From Actinokineospora enzanensis DSM 44649 (lineage in GTDB: Bacteria; Actinomycetota; Actinomycetes; Mycobacteriales; Pseudonocardiaceae), in assembly GCF_000374445.1 (NCBI RefSeq), contig NZ_KB894407.1:1-64000 (forward strand): a stretch of 64,000 nt of DNA, given 5' to 3'. How positions within the stretch are numbered: position 1 is the stretch's first letter; each line of letters starts with the position of its first letter. The notes beneath the pieces are model-generated. The model had not been told where the DNA came from. It made no database searches and saw nothing but the letters and a program-made list of their open reading frames with translations. Shown in pieces: positions 27,999-36,263 of this stretch. Position numbers and translations under genes: made by a program.

Positions 27999-28547
27999 TC
28001 AGCTCGTGACCGCGTCGGCCCGCTTGACGGCGTCGACCGGGTCGGGGGTGCCGTGTCCGTCCTGGGTGAGCAGCAGGTCGCGCAGCAGCGCGGACAGCTG
28101 CTCGCGGGCCTCCGGGCCCACCCGGTCGATCACGTCGGCGGTCGCCGCGGAATGCGCGTGCACGGCCCGTTCGGCGAGGTCGACACCGGCGGGGGTGAGC
28201 GCGACGAGCAGCGACCGGCGGTCGCCGGGGTCGAGCCTGCGGGCGACCAGGGCGCGGTCCTCCAACCGGACCAGCCGCTTGGTGAGGCCGCCGCCGGAGA
28301 TCATCAGCCAGCGGTTGAGCGCGCTGGGGGACAGCTCGTGCGCCCGCCCGCTGCGCAGCAGGATGGCCAGCACCTCGAACTCGCCGGGGTCGAGGCCGAG
28401 CGGGGCGAGGGTGTCGACCGCGAGCCGTTCCAGGTGCCGGGCCAGCAGGCTGATCCGCTTGGACACGGCCATCTGCCGCAGGTCCAGGTCGTAGTCGGAC
28501 CAGCCCCACTCCCCGAGCATCCGGTCGACGTCATCGCGTTCGCTCAC
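27999..28547 (-). CDS. MarR-family transcriptional regulator
   Basis: The protein is about 182 aa. The winged helix has FEVLAILLRSG, then ELSPSALNRWLMISGGGLTKRL as recognition helix and RRLDPGDRRSLLVALTPAG as the wing, all typical of MarR. N- and C-terminal helices form the dimer. The start is set at GTG 28547 (VSERDDVDRML) because residues encoded further upstream overlap the divergent promoter. It is transcribed away from the MFS efflux gene across about 90 bases, the usual arrangement for a repressor controlling itself and the pump. The inducer is unknown. Confidence 0.88.
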   Translation of the reverse strand: MSERDDVDRMLGEWGWSDYDLDLRQMAVSKRISLLARHLERLAVDTLAPLGLDPGEFEVLAILLRSGRAHELSPSALNRWLMISGGGLTKRLVRLEDRALVARRLDPGDRRSLLVALTPAGVDLAERAVHAHSAATADVIDRVGPEAREQLSALLRDLLLTQDGHGTPDPVDAVKRADAVTS

Positions 28548-28559
28548 CCGGCCAGGGTA

Positions 28560-28612
28560 CTTCACCCCAAGGGTATTTCGCTCGAATATAGTATGCTGGA
28601 AAAATAAACGCC
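28560..28612. promoter_or_regulatory. Divergent marR/MFS promoter region
   Basis: An AT-rich island between the two genes contains TATAGT at 28587-28592, a good -10 for the MFS gene, inside a partly symmetric AATATAGTAT stretch suitable as a MarR operator. The -35 is not clear (TATTTC around 28574 is at suboptimal spacing). The operator role is inferred. Confidence 0.5.
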
Positions 28613-28639
28613 AGCGAAGCAATCCCGCAGGAGAGCCGC

Positions 28640-29854
28640 ATGAGCTCCACCAGCACCACCGACCCGACAACCGGCGCCCCACCGACCCAGCCGCCCGGCG
28701 CGGGCACCGGCCGCCCAGTGGCCGTGGCGGTCGCCTTCCTGACGCTGCTGGTCATCGGCACCGACCTGTTCGTGGTGTCCCCGCTGCTGCCCGCCATCGC
28801 CACCGAGTTCCACGTCTCGCCCGGCGCCGCAGGCTCGACGGTCACCGTGTTCTCCCTGGCCTACATGCTCGGCGCCCCGCTCGGCGGCGCGCTGGCCGAC
28901 CGCGCGGGCCGCCGGACCGTGCTCGTCATCGGCCTCACCGGGTTCGCCGTCGCCAACGCGCTGACCGCGCTCGCCCCCGGATTCGGCCTGCTGCTGGCCG
29001 CCCGCGTGGTCGCGGGCCTGTTCGCCGCCGGGGTCACGCCCTCGCTGCTGGCCCTGGTCGGCCAGTCCGCCCCGCCCGCGCGCCGCGGCGCCTGGATGTC
29101 CATCGCCATGGCGGGGTTCCTGATCTCCCTCACCACCGGTGCCCCCACCGGCACCGCCGTCGCCTCGGTCTGGGGCTGGCAGGCGCCGTTCGTGGGTCTG
29201 GGCGCGTTGTCCACGGTCCTGGCCGTGGTCAACCGCTTCACCTGGCCGCGTGGCGCCCCGGTGGCCGCCGTGGGTCAGACCGCGGACAAGATCCCGCTGA
29301 TCCGCAAGCTGCGCGCGGTCTCCGTCACCGGGATCTGGGCGTTCGCCGTGTACTCCTTCTACACCTACCTCGGCAGCGGACTCGCCGATGTCGCGGGCCT
29401 GTCCACCGGGGCCATCGCCACCGCGCTGATCGTCTACGGCCTGGGCGCCGTGGCGGGCAGTCTGGGCGGCGGTCGGCTGGCCGACCGGTTCGGCTCCCGC
29501 GTGGTCGCCACCACCAGCCTGATCCTGGTCGCCGCGACCCTGCTGGCCGTCGACCTGCTCCTGCACGCCCCCGCCTGGCTGCTCCTGGCCGCGCTGGGCG
29601 TGTTCGCCCTGGCCGCCTACCCGTGCCTGCCCGCCTACCAGTCCCGCCTGGTCGCCGCGTTCCCCACCGCGAGCGGCTCGGTCATGGCCTGGAACAGCTT
29701 CTTCATGTACCTGGGCACCTCGCTCGGCTCCGCGGCGGGCGGCCTGCTCCTGTCCTCGGCGGGCTTCCCCTGGATCCCCGTGGTCGGCGCCGCGGCCGCG
29801 CTCCTGGGCGCCCTCGTCTACCAGCACTCCCTGCCCCGACCGACGAGGCCGTGA
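28640..29854 (+). CDS. MFS drug-efflux transporter (DHA1 type)
   Basis: This 404-aa membrane protein has 12 predicted helices after a 27-residue polar N-terminus. The MFS signature after helix 2 reads GALADRAGRRTV, and the repeat in the second half reads GRLADRFGSRV. Helix 1 carries IGTDLFVVSPLLP, as in proton-driven multidrug and sugar efflux pumps (the D of motif D1). ATG 28640 follows AGGAG. Its divergent partner is a MarR repressor, suggesting drug-induced efflux. It may export the NRPS product or confer resistance to another compound; the sequence does not decide. Confidence 0.9.
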   Translation: MSSTSTTDPTTGAPPTQPPGAGTGRPVAVAVAFLTLLVIGTDLFVVSPLLPAIATEFHVSPGAAGSTVTVFSLAYMLGAPLGGALADRAGRRTVLVIGLTGFAVANALTALAPGFGLLLAARVVAGLFAAGVTPSLLALVGQSAPPARRGAWMSIAMAGFLISLTTGAPTGTAVASVWGWQAPFVGLGALSTVLAVVNRFTWPRGAPVAAVGQTADKIPLIRKLRAVSVTGIWAFAVYSFYTYLGSGLADVAGLSTGAIATALIVYGLGAVAGSLGGGRLADRFGSRVVATTSLILVAATLLAVDLLLHAPAWLLLAALGVFALAAYPCLPAYQSRLVAAFPTASGSVMAWNSFFMYLGTSLGSAAGGLLLSSAGFPWIPVVGAAAALLGALVYQHSLPRPTRP

Positions 29855-29876
29855 CCCCGCCGCGAAGGGAGGGCCG

Positions 29877-30100
29877 ATGACCGGGCAGGCAACCGAGAAC
29901 CGCGCCGCGATACCCGTCACCACAAGGGTTTCCCTCCGCGCCAACGGCGTCGAGCACCATCACGACGGTGGAGGGTCTTGGCACGCCCGAGAACCGCATC
30001 CGGTGCAACGCGCGTTCGTCGCCAAAGATGCCCTGCAGTGCGGTTTCTGCACCCGGCCGCGTGATGGCCGCCGCGGCCTGCATCGCCGAGGGGAACGGGC
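29877..30100 (+). pseudogene. Remnant of a molybdo-hydroxylase [2Fe-2S] subunit
   Basis: ATG 29877 with AAGGGAGGG opens a frame reading TRVSLRANGVEH, the start of xanthine dehydrogenase/aldehyde oxidase small subunits. A deletion removes the first Fe-S cluster region. The next family block TVEGLGTPEN appears in another frame, then HPVQRAFVAKDALQCGFCT returns to the first frame, and PGRVMAAAACIAEG needs a further shift. So one large deletion and at least two frameshifts have destroyed it. It once lay directly downstream of the MFS gene, 22 bases away. Confidence 0.8.
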
Positions 30101-30103
30101 CAC

Positions 30104-30691
30104 CTATCCGGTGATCGCGCAGGCCCTCGTGAGCACGGCGATCGCGGTGGTGGCGACATGGTCGAATGTGGACGGGTCGGCGTGGGCCCTGGCGATGAGC
30201 ACGGCACCTTCCAGGGTGGCGAGCAGGACAGCGGCGTGATCGTCCGGATTCCCTTGTGGACACAGGGTTCCCGAGCGCTCGCCGTTCTCCAGCAAAGTGG
30301 ACAACCACTCCCGGTTGACGCGGAAGAACTCTGTGACACCGGCGGCGATCGCGGGCGGCACGGCGGCGATCTCGGCCGCGATCACCCCGCACAGACATGC
30401 CTCCCCATCGGACAGTCCGTCGCGGTAGAGCGCGGCGTACCGCCGCAGTGCGTCGACCGGGTCGGCGGCGAGCCGGTCGATGTCGGCGAGCCGGGCCTGG
30501 AACCGCTCGGTGTAGCGGGTCACGAGCTCGACGCCGAGCTGTTCCTTGGTCGCGAAGTGGTGGTGCACGCTGGCCTTCCGGATGCCGACGGCCTCGGCGA
30601 GGTCGGCATAGCTGAACGCCGCGTAGCCCCGCGTCCTGACCAGCCGCGTCGCATGGTCGAGCAGGGCGCCCCGGGTGTCGACTCGGTCCAT
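30104..30691 (-). CDS. TetR-family repressor
   Basis: This 195-aa protein has the N-terminal helix-turn-helix GYAAFSYADLAEAVGIRKASVHHHFATKEQL and an all-helical ligand domain with a Cys pair (ACLCGV) in the region where NemR/AcuR-like regulators sense electrophiles. It is divergent from the DJ-1/PfpI gene, and two related palindromes lie in the 126-base gap, one beside each start. A likely circuit is autorepression plus control of the DJ-1-like enzyme, relieved by reactive aldehydes; the inducer is inference. Confidence 0.9.
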   Translation of the reverse strand: MDRVDTRGALLDHATRLVRTRGYAAFSYADLAEAVGIRKASVHHHFATKEQLGVELVTRYTERFQARLADIDRLAADPVDALRRYAALYRDGLSDGEACLCGVIAAEIAAVPPAIAAGVTEFFRVNREWLSTLLENGERSGTLCPQGNPDDHAAVLLATLEGAVLIARAHADPSTFDHVATTAIAVLTRACAITG

Positions 30692-30699
30692 GCCGTCAC

Positions 30700-30719
30700 C
30701 CTACCTGTCGATAGGTAGG
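30700..30719. promoter_or_regulatory. TetR operator 1
   Basis: The 20-bp palindrome CCTACCTGTCGATAGGTAGG lies 9 bases upstream of the tetR start codon. Its outer arms CCTACCT and AGGTAGG are exact complements. The half-site CTAYCT/AGGTAG recurs in the second palindrome of this gap, which supports both as sites of the same regulator. Confidence 0.7.
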
Positions 30720-30779
30720 CGTGACGACGATCTCACTCCCTTGACGGTCCCGCCGTCCATGACCAGGCTCTGCGGTGCC

Positions 30780-30797
30780 CTATCTACTAGTAGGTAG
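30780..30797. promoter_or_regulatory. TetR operator 2, at the DJ-1/PfpI promoter
   Basis: CTATCTACTAGTAGGTAG shares the CTAYCT-N6-AGGTAG layout with the palindrome at 30700-30719 and has a perfect CTACTAGTAG core. It sits 20 bases before the DJ-1/PfpI start, where bound repressor would block transcription. Confidence 0.7.
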
Positions 30798-30817
30798 ACT
30801 ACCTCGAAGGAGTCTCG

Positions 30818-31510
30818 ATGCCCAGACCACGGCGGATCCTCGTCACGATGTCCTCGCACGCCGACCTCGGTGTCAGCGGGAAGAAGACCGGCACCTGGTT
30901 CGAGGAGGTCGCCACCCCGTACTACGTGTTCACCGATGCGGGCTTCCAGGTCGTCTTCGCCTCACCCCGAGGCGGCGAGGCCCCCATCGACCACCTCAGC
31001 CTGCAGGCGCCGTTCACCACCGCGAACACCGACCGCTTCCTCGACGACCAGACCGGGATGCGCGCCATCCGCGAGACCAACGCGCTGGCCACCGTCGACC
31101 CCCACGACTTCGACGCCCTGTTCTTCCCCGGCGGCTACGGCCTGCTCTGGGACCTGGCCGCCGACTCCCGGGTGATCCGCATGGTCGAGCACGCCCTGGC
31201 CGCCGACACCCCGGTCGCCATGGTCTGCCACGCCCCCGGCATCCTCCGCGACGTCAAGACTCCCGACGGCACCCCGTATGTGGCCGGGCGCACCGTCACC
31301 GGGTTCTCCAACACCGAGGACGACGAGCTGGACCTGTCCCGCCACCTGCTCTTCTCGCTACAGGACGACCTCACCCTGCGCGGCGCGAACTTCACCAGGT
31401 CCACCGCCGACTGGCAGCCGCACGTCGTTCAAGACGGTCCGCTGGTCACCGGTCAGAACCCGGCCAGCGCCCCCGTCATCGCCAAGACCCTCGTCGACCA
31501 CCTCGCCTGA
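30818..31510 (+). CDS. DJ-1/PfpI-family (Hsp31-like) glyoxalase or amidotransferase-fold protein
   Basis: This 230-aa cytoplasmic protein has the nucleophile elbow AMVCHAPG with the conserved Cys. An upstream Glu is in the VFASPRGGEAPID loop, and FFPGGYGLLWDLA is typical of the class I glutamine amidotransferase-like fold of Hsp31/YhbO-type glyoxalase III. ATG 30818 follows AAGGAG (30806-30811). It is controlled by the divergent TetR through the operator immediately upstream. Relatives detoxify methylglyoxal or repair glycated proteins. Confidence 0.9.
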   Translation: MPRPRRILVTMSSHADLGVSGKKTGTWFEEVATPYYVFTDAGFQVVFASPRGGEAPIDHLSLQAPFTTANTDRFLDDQTGMRAIRETNALATVDPHDFDALFFPGGYGLLWDLAADSRVIRMVEHALAADTPVAMVCHAPGILRDVKTPDGTPYVAGRTVTGFSNTEDDELDLSRHLLFSLQDDLTLRGANFTRSTADWQPHVVQDGPLVTGQNPASAPVIAKTLVDHLA

Positions 31511-31886
31511 CCCGGCGCGGCGGCCTGCCTTCGAGTCCCAAGAGGACGGGGTCGGCCGCCGCACCGGTCGTTCGTCAGCCCGGACGATGGGCGAGCACCC
31601 ACCGACACCCGCCAGCCGAAACCGGGACATGTCCACATGACCACCTGGCATGTTCCGGAAAAGTCGAACAGTCACGCCTGACACGAGCCGCCGGGCCGAT
31701 CGTCATTGCCGACGTCCCGTCATCCGGTGATCGATGCGCCGATAGTCGACGGCAGCGAACCGTTCCTCGGCAATGGCCGGTCTGGTTCATCCACGAAAAC
31801 CCACTCACCCGACCGGTCCGGTTACGAACCGGGACGCTTCGACGATCAAAGCAGTGCCAGTATCGACCGCCCATGGAGGGCTGACC
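31511..31886. other. Intergenic region, no gene seen
   Basis: This gap of about 375 bases lies between the DJ-1-like gene and the lipoprotein gene. I find no conserved coding frame, strong hairpin or repeat. The promoter of the lipoprotein/M48 operon should lie in the last 100 bases. Confidence 0.5.
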
Positions 31887-32753
31887 ATGGCGTCTCGCCG
31901 GAGTCGACTGGGGGCCTGCCTGTTCGTGTGCGCCGTACTCGGGGGATGCGCGCGGATGCCCACGATCACCGAGACCCCGACCGTCAGCACACCGCCCCCG
32001 ACCTCCACCACGGCCCCGCCGATCGTGGTCACGATCCCCGCGCCGGGCGCGGGCGAGGCAACGGGCGCGCTCCAACCCACGCCGACACCCACCACGCCGA
32101 CACCCACCACGGCGAACCACCGCGCCACCACCACCCGTCCTATGGCCGCATCACCGCCCGGACCCGGCATCGCACCGCCGGTGCCGCCCCCGGCACCCGC
32201 GCCGACGACGGCACCCTTGTCGTTCGTTCCGGGCGAGACGGACCTGCGGGCGGCGCTGCTCACCCCGGCGGAGCTCCCCGCCGGTTTCGCCGACGCGCCG
32301 GGAGCCATCGGGTTCGGCTCGCTCGCCGACTGCCCGATCCTGGCCGACGACCCGCCGGGCGCGACCGCCTCGGTGACGGCCGCGTTCGTCGACGAGGCCG
32401 CGGGGTTGACGATGACCGAGACCCTTCTGCAGTTCAACGAGCACACTGCGGGCGCTATGGCCACCTTCGCCACCCTGCCCACCGCGTGCGCGCGGTTCGA
32501 CGGGTCCCTGCTGGGGATCGACCTGGTGTTCACCACCGCCGCCCTGTCCGCCGCGACGGTGGGGGACCGGAGCGTGGCCGTCCGGATGACCATCGCCACC
32601 CCGGACGGGACCGTGCTGTTCTGGCAGGACGTGCTCGTCGCCGCCCATGGCGGCACGGTGATCATGGTGTCGATGGTCAACCTCACCGGGGACCCGGCCA
32701 CCATCGAGGCTGTGGCTCGGCGCGCCGTCGACAAGGTGTCCGCGCGGTGGTGA
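31887..32753 (+). CDS. Secreted lipoprotein with Pro/Thr-rich linker
   Basis: This 288-aa protein has a lipoprotein signal with lipobox VLGGC (lipid-modified C21). A Pro/Thr/Ala-rich wall-spanning linker runs to about residue 110. The C-terminal domain of about 175 aa (from LRAALLTPAELPAGF) carries two Cys (DCPILAD and TACARF) likely to form a disulfide; it resembles actinobacterial extracellular sensor-type lipoprotein domains. ATG 31887 follows GGAGGG. The stop overlaps the next start (GTGA), so it is made together with the membrane M48 peptidase and may be its cofactor or substrate. Confidence 0.82.
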   Translation: MASRRSRLGACLFVCAVLGGCARMPTITETPTVSTPPPTSTTAPPIVVTIPAPGAGEATGALQPTPTPTTPTPTTANHRATTTRPMAASPPGPGIAPPVPPPAPAPTTAPLSFVPGETDLRAALLTPAELPAGFADAPGAIGFGSLADCPILADDPPGATASVTAAFVDEAAGLTMTETLLQFNEHTAGAMATFATLPTACARFDGSLLGIDLVFTTAALSAATVGDRSVAVRMTIATPDGTVLFWQDVLVAAHGGTVIMVSMVNLTGDPATIEAVARRAVDKVSARW

Positions 32754-35071
32754 CCGCCGAGCCGACCCGCGAGCGGTGCCAGGACCTGTTGACCGACAAG
32801 AAAGTCCTGCCCACCGGCCTGTCCCTGCGTTTCGCCGTGCTGGTCCTGGTGATCGTCGCGACCTCGGCCACCGTCTACGGTCACCTCTCGCTGCTCGCCG
32901 AGTCAGGCGCGGAGGCCACGGCCCGCACGTGCCTGGGCCGTGTTCCCGCGGGGGCCGCCACCGGCGCGGGCGCGACTCCGTTGGCGGACGTGCAGTGTCT
33001 CCGTCGGTTCACCGGGTCCATGGTCGTGTGGTCGCTCGTCGGCGTGATCTTGGTCGTGTCGCTGACGTTGCTGCTCTACCTGGCGCAACAGTGGATCCTG
33101 GCCAGGTTCTGGACCGGGCGCGGGTGGCGGGGATACGACGAGGTGACCGATCCGGACACCCTCACCCGGTTACACGCCCTCACCAGACTGTTCGAACTCC
33201 CCACCGCACCAAGGTTCCTGGTGTATCCCGACGAGTCCCGCACCGACGCCATGGTGTTCGGAACCGGTCGCCGCGTCCAGGTCCTTCTGGGCGCGGGACT
33301 GCTTGGCACCGTGCCTCCGGGATGGTTTTCCGGAACGATCCGGCACGAACTGGGACACGTGCGCAACCGGGACTCCGGACCGACCTATCTCACCATCGCC
33401 GCGTGGCGTGCCTTCGTTGTCCTGGTCGTGTTGCCCTATCTGGTCTCGCTTGTCGTACCAGGTGTCTTCGGGGCCGGGCCCGACGCGCCTCGGTGGAACG
33501 GGCACATGGTCGCCGCGGTCATCGTGTTGGTCGTGTTGGTGTACCTGACCAGGGCTTCCGTGCTGCGGGCCAGGGAAACGCTCGCCGACGTCACCGCGCA
33601 CCGACACGACCCGGACGGTGACCTCGCCGCCATGATCCGCTCGACAGCCGCACGCAGGCGGCTCCGGTGGAACCCGCTGGCCCCGCACCCCCCGACCGAG
33701 ACCCGGTTGGACGCGCTCACCGATCCGGCACAGCTGGTCGGGCCGGGTGCGTTCGCGATGTTCGCCGCGGGCGTCGGGATGTCGTTGACCGTCATGACGC
33801 TGGTGGTCACCGGCTGGGTCGGACTGCTGGCGACGGGGGTCATCAGCGCGAGCGGCCTGCAGCGGATCATGCTGAGCTCGCCCGGGGTCGCCGACGCCCT
33901 GTGGTTGGTGATCGTGAGCTTCGGTCCGGCGACCGTGCTGGCGCTGGTCATCGCCGCCGGGTTCGCCGCCGTGCTGGGCTGGCGGGACGCCGTCCTCCTC
34001 CGCCACACCGGCCGGTCCACCGCCTCCTGGCGACGCGCGGTGCCGGTGGCGGTCGGGTTCATGGTGGGGGAGCCGCTGGCCACCGTCTACGCCGACGCGG
34101 GTACCGTGGGCGTCTTCGACGCCACGACCTGGGGCAAGGTCCTCGATGTCGGCATCTCCACGGTCGGCCTCGCCCTGATTCTCACACTGCTGTTCCGGTG
34201 GGCGCGGGAGACCGCGTTCGCGTGGTCGTCGGCCACGTCGCTGCGGCGGAGCTGTCTCGCGACCGCCGCGTGGGGAGTCCTCGGACTGCTGCCCCCGATG
34301 TCGATCTGGGTGTCGGCGCACAACACCTTCAACGTCCGCCTGCTGACGGCACCGGACCACGAGTCGCCCGCGCTGCTGGCCTGGCCCGCCGCGAAGATCC
34401 TGATGTACGACTACGCGCCGTTGTCCGCGCTCGTCGCCGTGCCCGGGGTCGCGTTGCTCCCGTTGGCCGCCTGCCTGTTCACGTTGTGGGGTGCCCGTGA
34501 GCGTCCCTTTCGAGCGGCCCTGCTCGCGGCCGCGTGGGTTGCCGCGGTGACCGTGGTGGTGCTCCTCGCCGGGGCGTGGGTGGTGAACCTGGTGGACGGG
34601 CAGGAGCTGTATACGACCGTCGTCACCGTTCCGCATTTCCTGGAGTACCTCACCTTCGCGATCATCGCGACGATGACGGTGGGTGCGCTGGTCGCGGGAG
34701 TGCTGTCGGCTCGTCGGGCAGGTCGTTTCACGCTGTCGGCCTGCCTGCTGGGCAGCTTGGTCTGCGTGGCTCTGGTCTCGTTGTGCGCGACAGTGCCCTA
34801 CTACGTGGCGGTATGCGGACCGGCCGCGTTCACCTGCATGGGCCATGATTGGTCACATGTCGGCGCCGTCTACAGCGGGCTCACTGTGCTCGGCACGGGG
34901 CTCGCGACGGCCGCCTGCCCGATCGTCCTCGCTGTCGCGTATCTGTTGCCTCGCACGGAAGTTGTGGAACACGGTGGAACGCACACCGCCCGCGTGCTGG
35001 TCGCGCTGGCGCTGTTCTCGCTGGTGTCCGGGCTGATCGTATACAGTCGGGTGTTCCTCGAACTGTGGTGA
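32750..35071 (+). CDS. Polytopic membrane M48-family metalloprotease
   Basis: This 773-aa protein has a helix at about 25-50 and another at about 85-115. A cytoplasmic-side catalytic region carries the zinc motif HELGH (H199, E200, H203) and a downstream third ligand in ARETLADVTAH. Seven or more further membrane helices fill the C-terminal half. HtpX/Ste24-like M48 enzymes are usually 280-450 aa, so the extended helical C-terminus is unusual. The GTG start overlaps the lipoprotein stop. Likely roles are membrane-protein quality control or regulated cleavage of a partner such as the coupled lipoprotein. Confidence 0.88.
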   Translation: MTAEPTRERCQDLLTDKKVLPTGLSLRFAVLVLVIVATSATVYGHLSLLAESGAEATARTCLGRVPAGAATGAGATPLADVQCLRRFTGSMVVWSLVGVILVVSLTLLLYLAQQWILARFWTGRGWRGYDEVTDPDTLTRLHALTRLFELPTAPRFLVYPDESRTDAMVFGTGRRVQVLLGAGLLGTVPPGWFSGTIRHELGHVRNRDSGPTYLTIAAWRAFVVLVVLPYLVSLVVPGVFGAGPDAPRWNGHMVAAVIVLVVLVYLTRASVLRARETLADVTAHRHDPDGDLAAMIRSTAARRRLRWNPLAPHPPTETRLDALTDPAQLVGPGAFAMFAAGVGMSLTVMTLVVTGWVGLLATGVISASGLQRIMLSSPGVADALWLVIVSFGPATVLALVIAAGFAAVLGWRDAVLLRHTGRSTASWRRAVPVAVGFMVGEPLATVYADAGTVGVFDATTWGKVLDVGISTVGLALILTLLFRWARETAFAWSSATSLRRSCLATAAWGVLGLLPPMSIWVSAHNTFNVRLLTAPDHESPALLAWPAAKILMYDYAPLSALVAVPGVALLPLAACLFTLWGARERPFRAALLAAAWVAAVTVVVLLAGAWVVNLVDGQELYTTVVTVPHFLEYLTFAIIATMTVGALVAGVLSARRAGRFTLSACLLGSLVCVALVSLCATVPYYVAVCGPAAFTCMGHDWSHVGAVYSGLTVLGTGLATAACPIVLAVAYLLPRTEVVEHGGTHTARVLVALALFSLVSGLIVYSRVFLELW

Positions 35072-35074
35072 GTC

Positions 35075-35536
35075 TCAGCTGTTCCGCAGGTTTCGCAACA
35101 TGGCTTCGACGATCTCCCCGGCCTGCTGCTCGGTCAACCCGGCCCGTCGTGCGGCCTCGATCCCTCGGTGCCGCATCAGTTCCACCCGGACGTCGTCGAG
35201 TTCCGCCGCGAGTTCCTCGATGGTCCGCGCCCGCACAGTGGGTCGCTTGCGGATCTTTCGGATCATCCGACCGAGCAGGCCCCCGGCGGCGTCCACCGTC
35301 CGCTCCGCCGCCGCGTCGACCACGGCCTTGGCCACGACCAACGCCCCCGACGACACCGCGCCCACCACGAAGTCCAACCCGGACCCCAGCACGTCCGGCC
35401 CGCGCCGTGGCGTTCCCCGCAGCCGACCGGAGTCGTCCAGCCGCGCCCCGGCCACGGCCTCGAAGGCCGGGAGCTCGCCCGGCGCCACCTCCGCGACCCC
35501 CGACCTGGCCAGCCTCGTGATCAGCTCGCGCGTCAT
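35075..35536 (-). CDS. Small protein of unknown function
   Basis: This 153-aa protein starts at ATG 35536 after GGAGGGG. A variable N-terminus (1-50) is followed by an Ala/Val/Gly-rich helix (about 55-80: DFVVGAVSSGALVVAKAVVDAA), which could be membrane-associating. A basic stretch RKIRKRP comes next, then a charged helical C-terminus (IEELAAELDDVRVELMRHRG). I do not recognise the family. It is convergent with the M48 gene and just downstream of cas6e, 70 bases away, with no sign of being a cas gene. Confidence 0.7.
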   Translation of the reverse strand: MTRELITRLARSGVAEVAPGELPAFEAVAGARLDDSGRLRGTPRRGPDVLGSGLDFVVGAVSSGALVVAKAVVDAAAERTVDAAGGLLGRMIRKIRKRPTVRARTIEELAAELDDVRVELMRHRGIEAARRAGLTEQQAGEIVEAMLRNLRNS

Positions 35537-35606
35537 GCCCGCCCCTCCACGTCCGGTCACTGGAGAAGTCGTCCCACCGCCCAGGACGTTAGGGGATCGC
35601 GGGTCG

Positions 35607-36263
35607 TCACCGTGCCAGGGTGAGCAGGCCGCAGCCGTACCCCTTGGCCGGGCCGATGCCGTGCGTCAGCGAGTGCCGGAACGCCTCCGCGTCCTCGATC
35701 GCCAAGCGGCCGCCGAAGGTTGCGGTCGCCAACGTGACGTCCCGGCTGTCCCGTCGGAACGTCCACACCCGCCTGCCCTGCACCGCCACATCCGGTTCCC
35801 CGCCCACCGCAGGCATGATCCGGAACCCGAGCCGCTCGCATCGCGTCAGCAGCCATTCCGTCTGCTGCCGCACGGTCACGTGCCCCAGCCGTTTCGACCG
35901 CTTGGCCGTGGGATCCAGTTTCGTCTGGTACACGGGATTCGCCGTCAACCGGAACGCCCACTCCTGTCCCACATCCAACTTCTCCAACAACGGCCGGTAC
36001 GGCTTCGTCTGCCACGCCTCCGTGGTCGGCCACCCGGCGACCTCGACCACGTGCGTCAGATCCGGCTCGTACGGGCTCACCAGGTACAACAACGCCCGGT
36101 GCTCCCGCTGGTCGACCCGCCACAGGATGCGTCCCTCGGGCCGGGCCTCCCGGCGGTCGGTGGGAAAGGCCGCCTGGACCGCGCCGTGCAACCGGTGCGG
36201 TGAGGCCAGCAGCTCGCGGCTGCCCCGGCGGGCGGTGTTGAACTCGAATCGTGTCAGGTACAT
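35607..36263 (-). CDS. cas6e: Cas6e (CasE/Cse3) crRNA endoribonuclease
   Basis: This 218-aa protein starts MYLTRFEFNTARRGSRELLASPHRLHGAV. The His of the LASPHRLH segment is the catalytic His region of Cas6e. It ends with the glycine-rich loop GIGPAKGYGCGLLTLAR diagnostic for the family. The enzyme cuts pre-crRNA repeats and remains on the Cascade crRNA 3' end. It is the last gene of the effector operon; its ATG overlaps the cas5e stop. Confidence 0.95.
   Translation of the reverse strand: MYLTRFEFNTARRGSRELLASPHRLHGAVQAAFPTDRREARPEGRILWRVDQREHRALLYLVSPYEPDLTHVVEVAGWPTTEAWQTKPYRPLLEKLDVGQEWAFRLTANPVYQTKLDPTAKRSKRLGHVTVRQQTEWLLTRCERLGFRIMPAVGGEPDVAVQGRRVWTFRRDSRDVTLATATFGGRLAIEDAEAFRHSLTHGIGPAKGYGCGLLTLAR

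Noticed and set aside
28562-29944. Minus-strand open frame opposite the MFS gene
   Set aside because: It is composed of G, Q, A, D and R runs, a typical shadow of a high-GC membrane-protein gene.
32050-32215. Repetitive CACC/ACC-rich tract as a genomic repeat
   Set aside because: It encodes the Pro/Thr-rich linker of a lipoprotein; low complexity at the protein level explains it.
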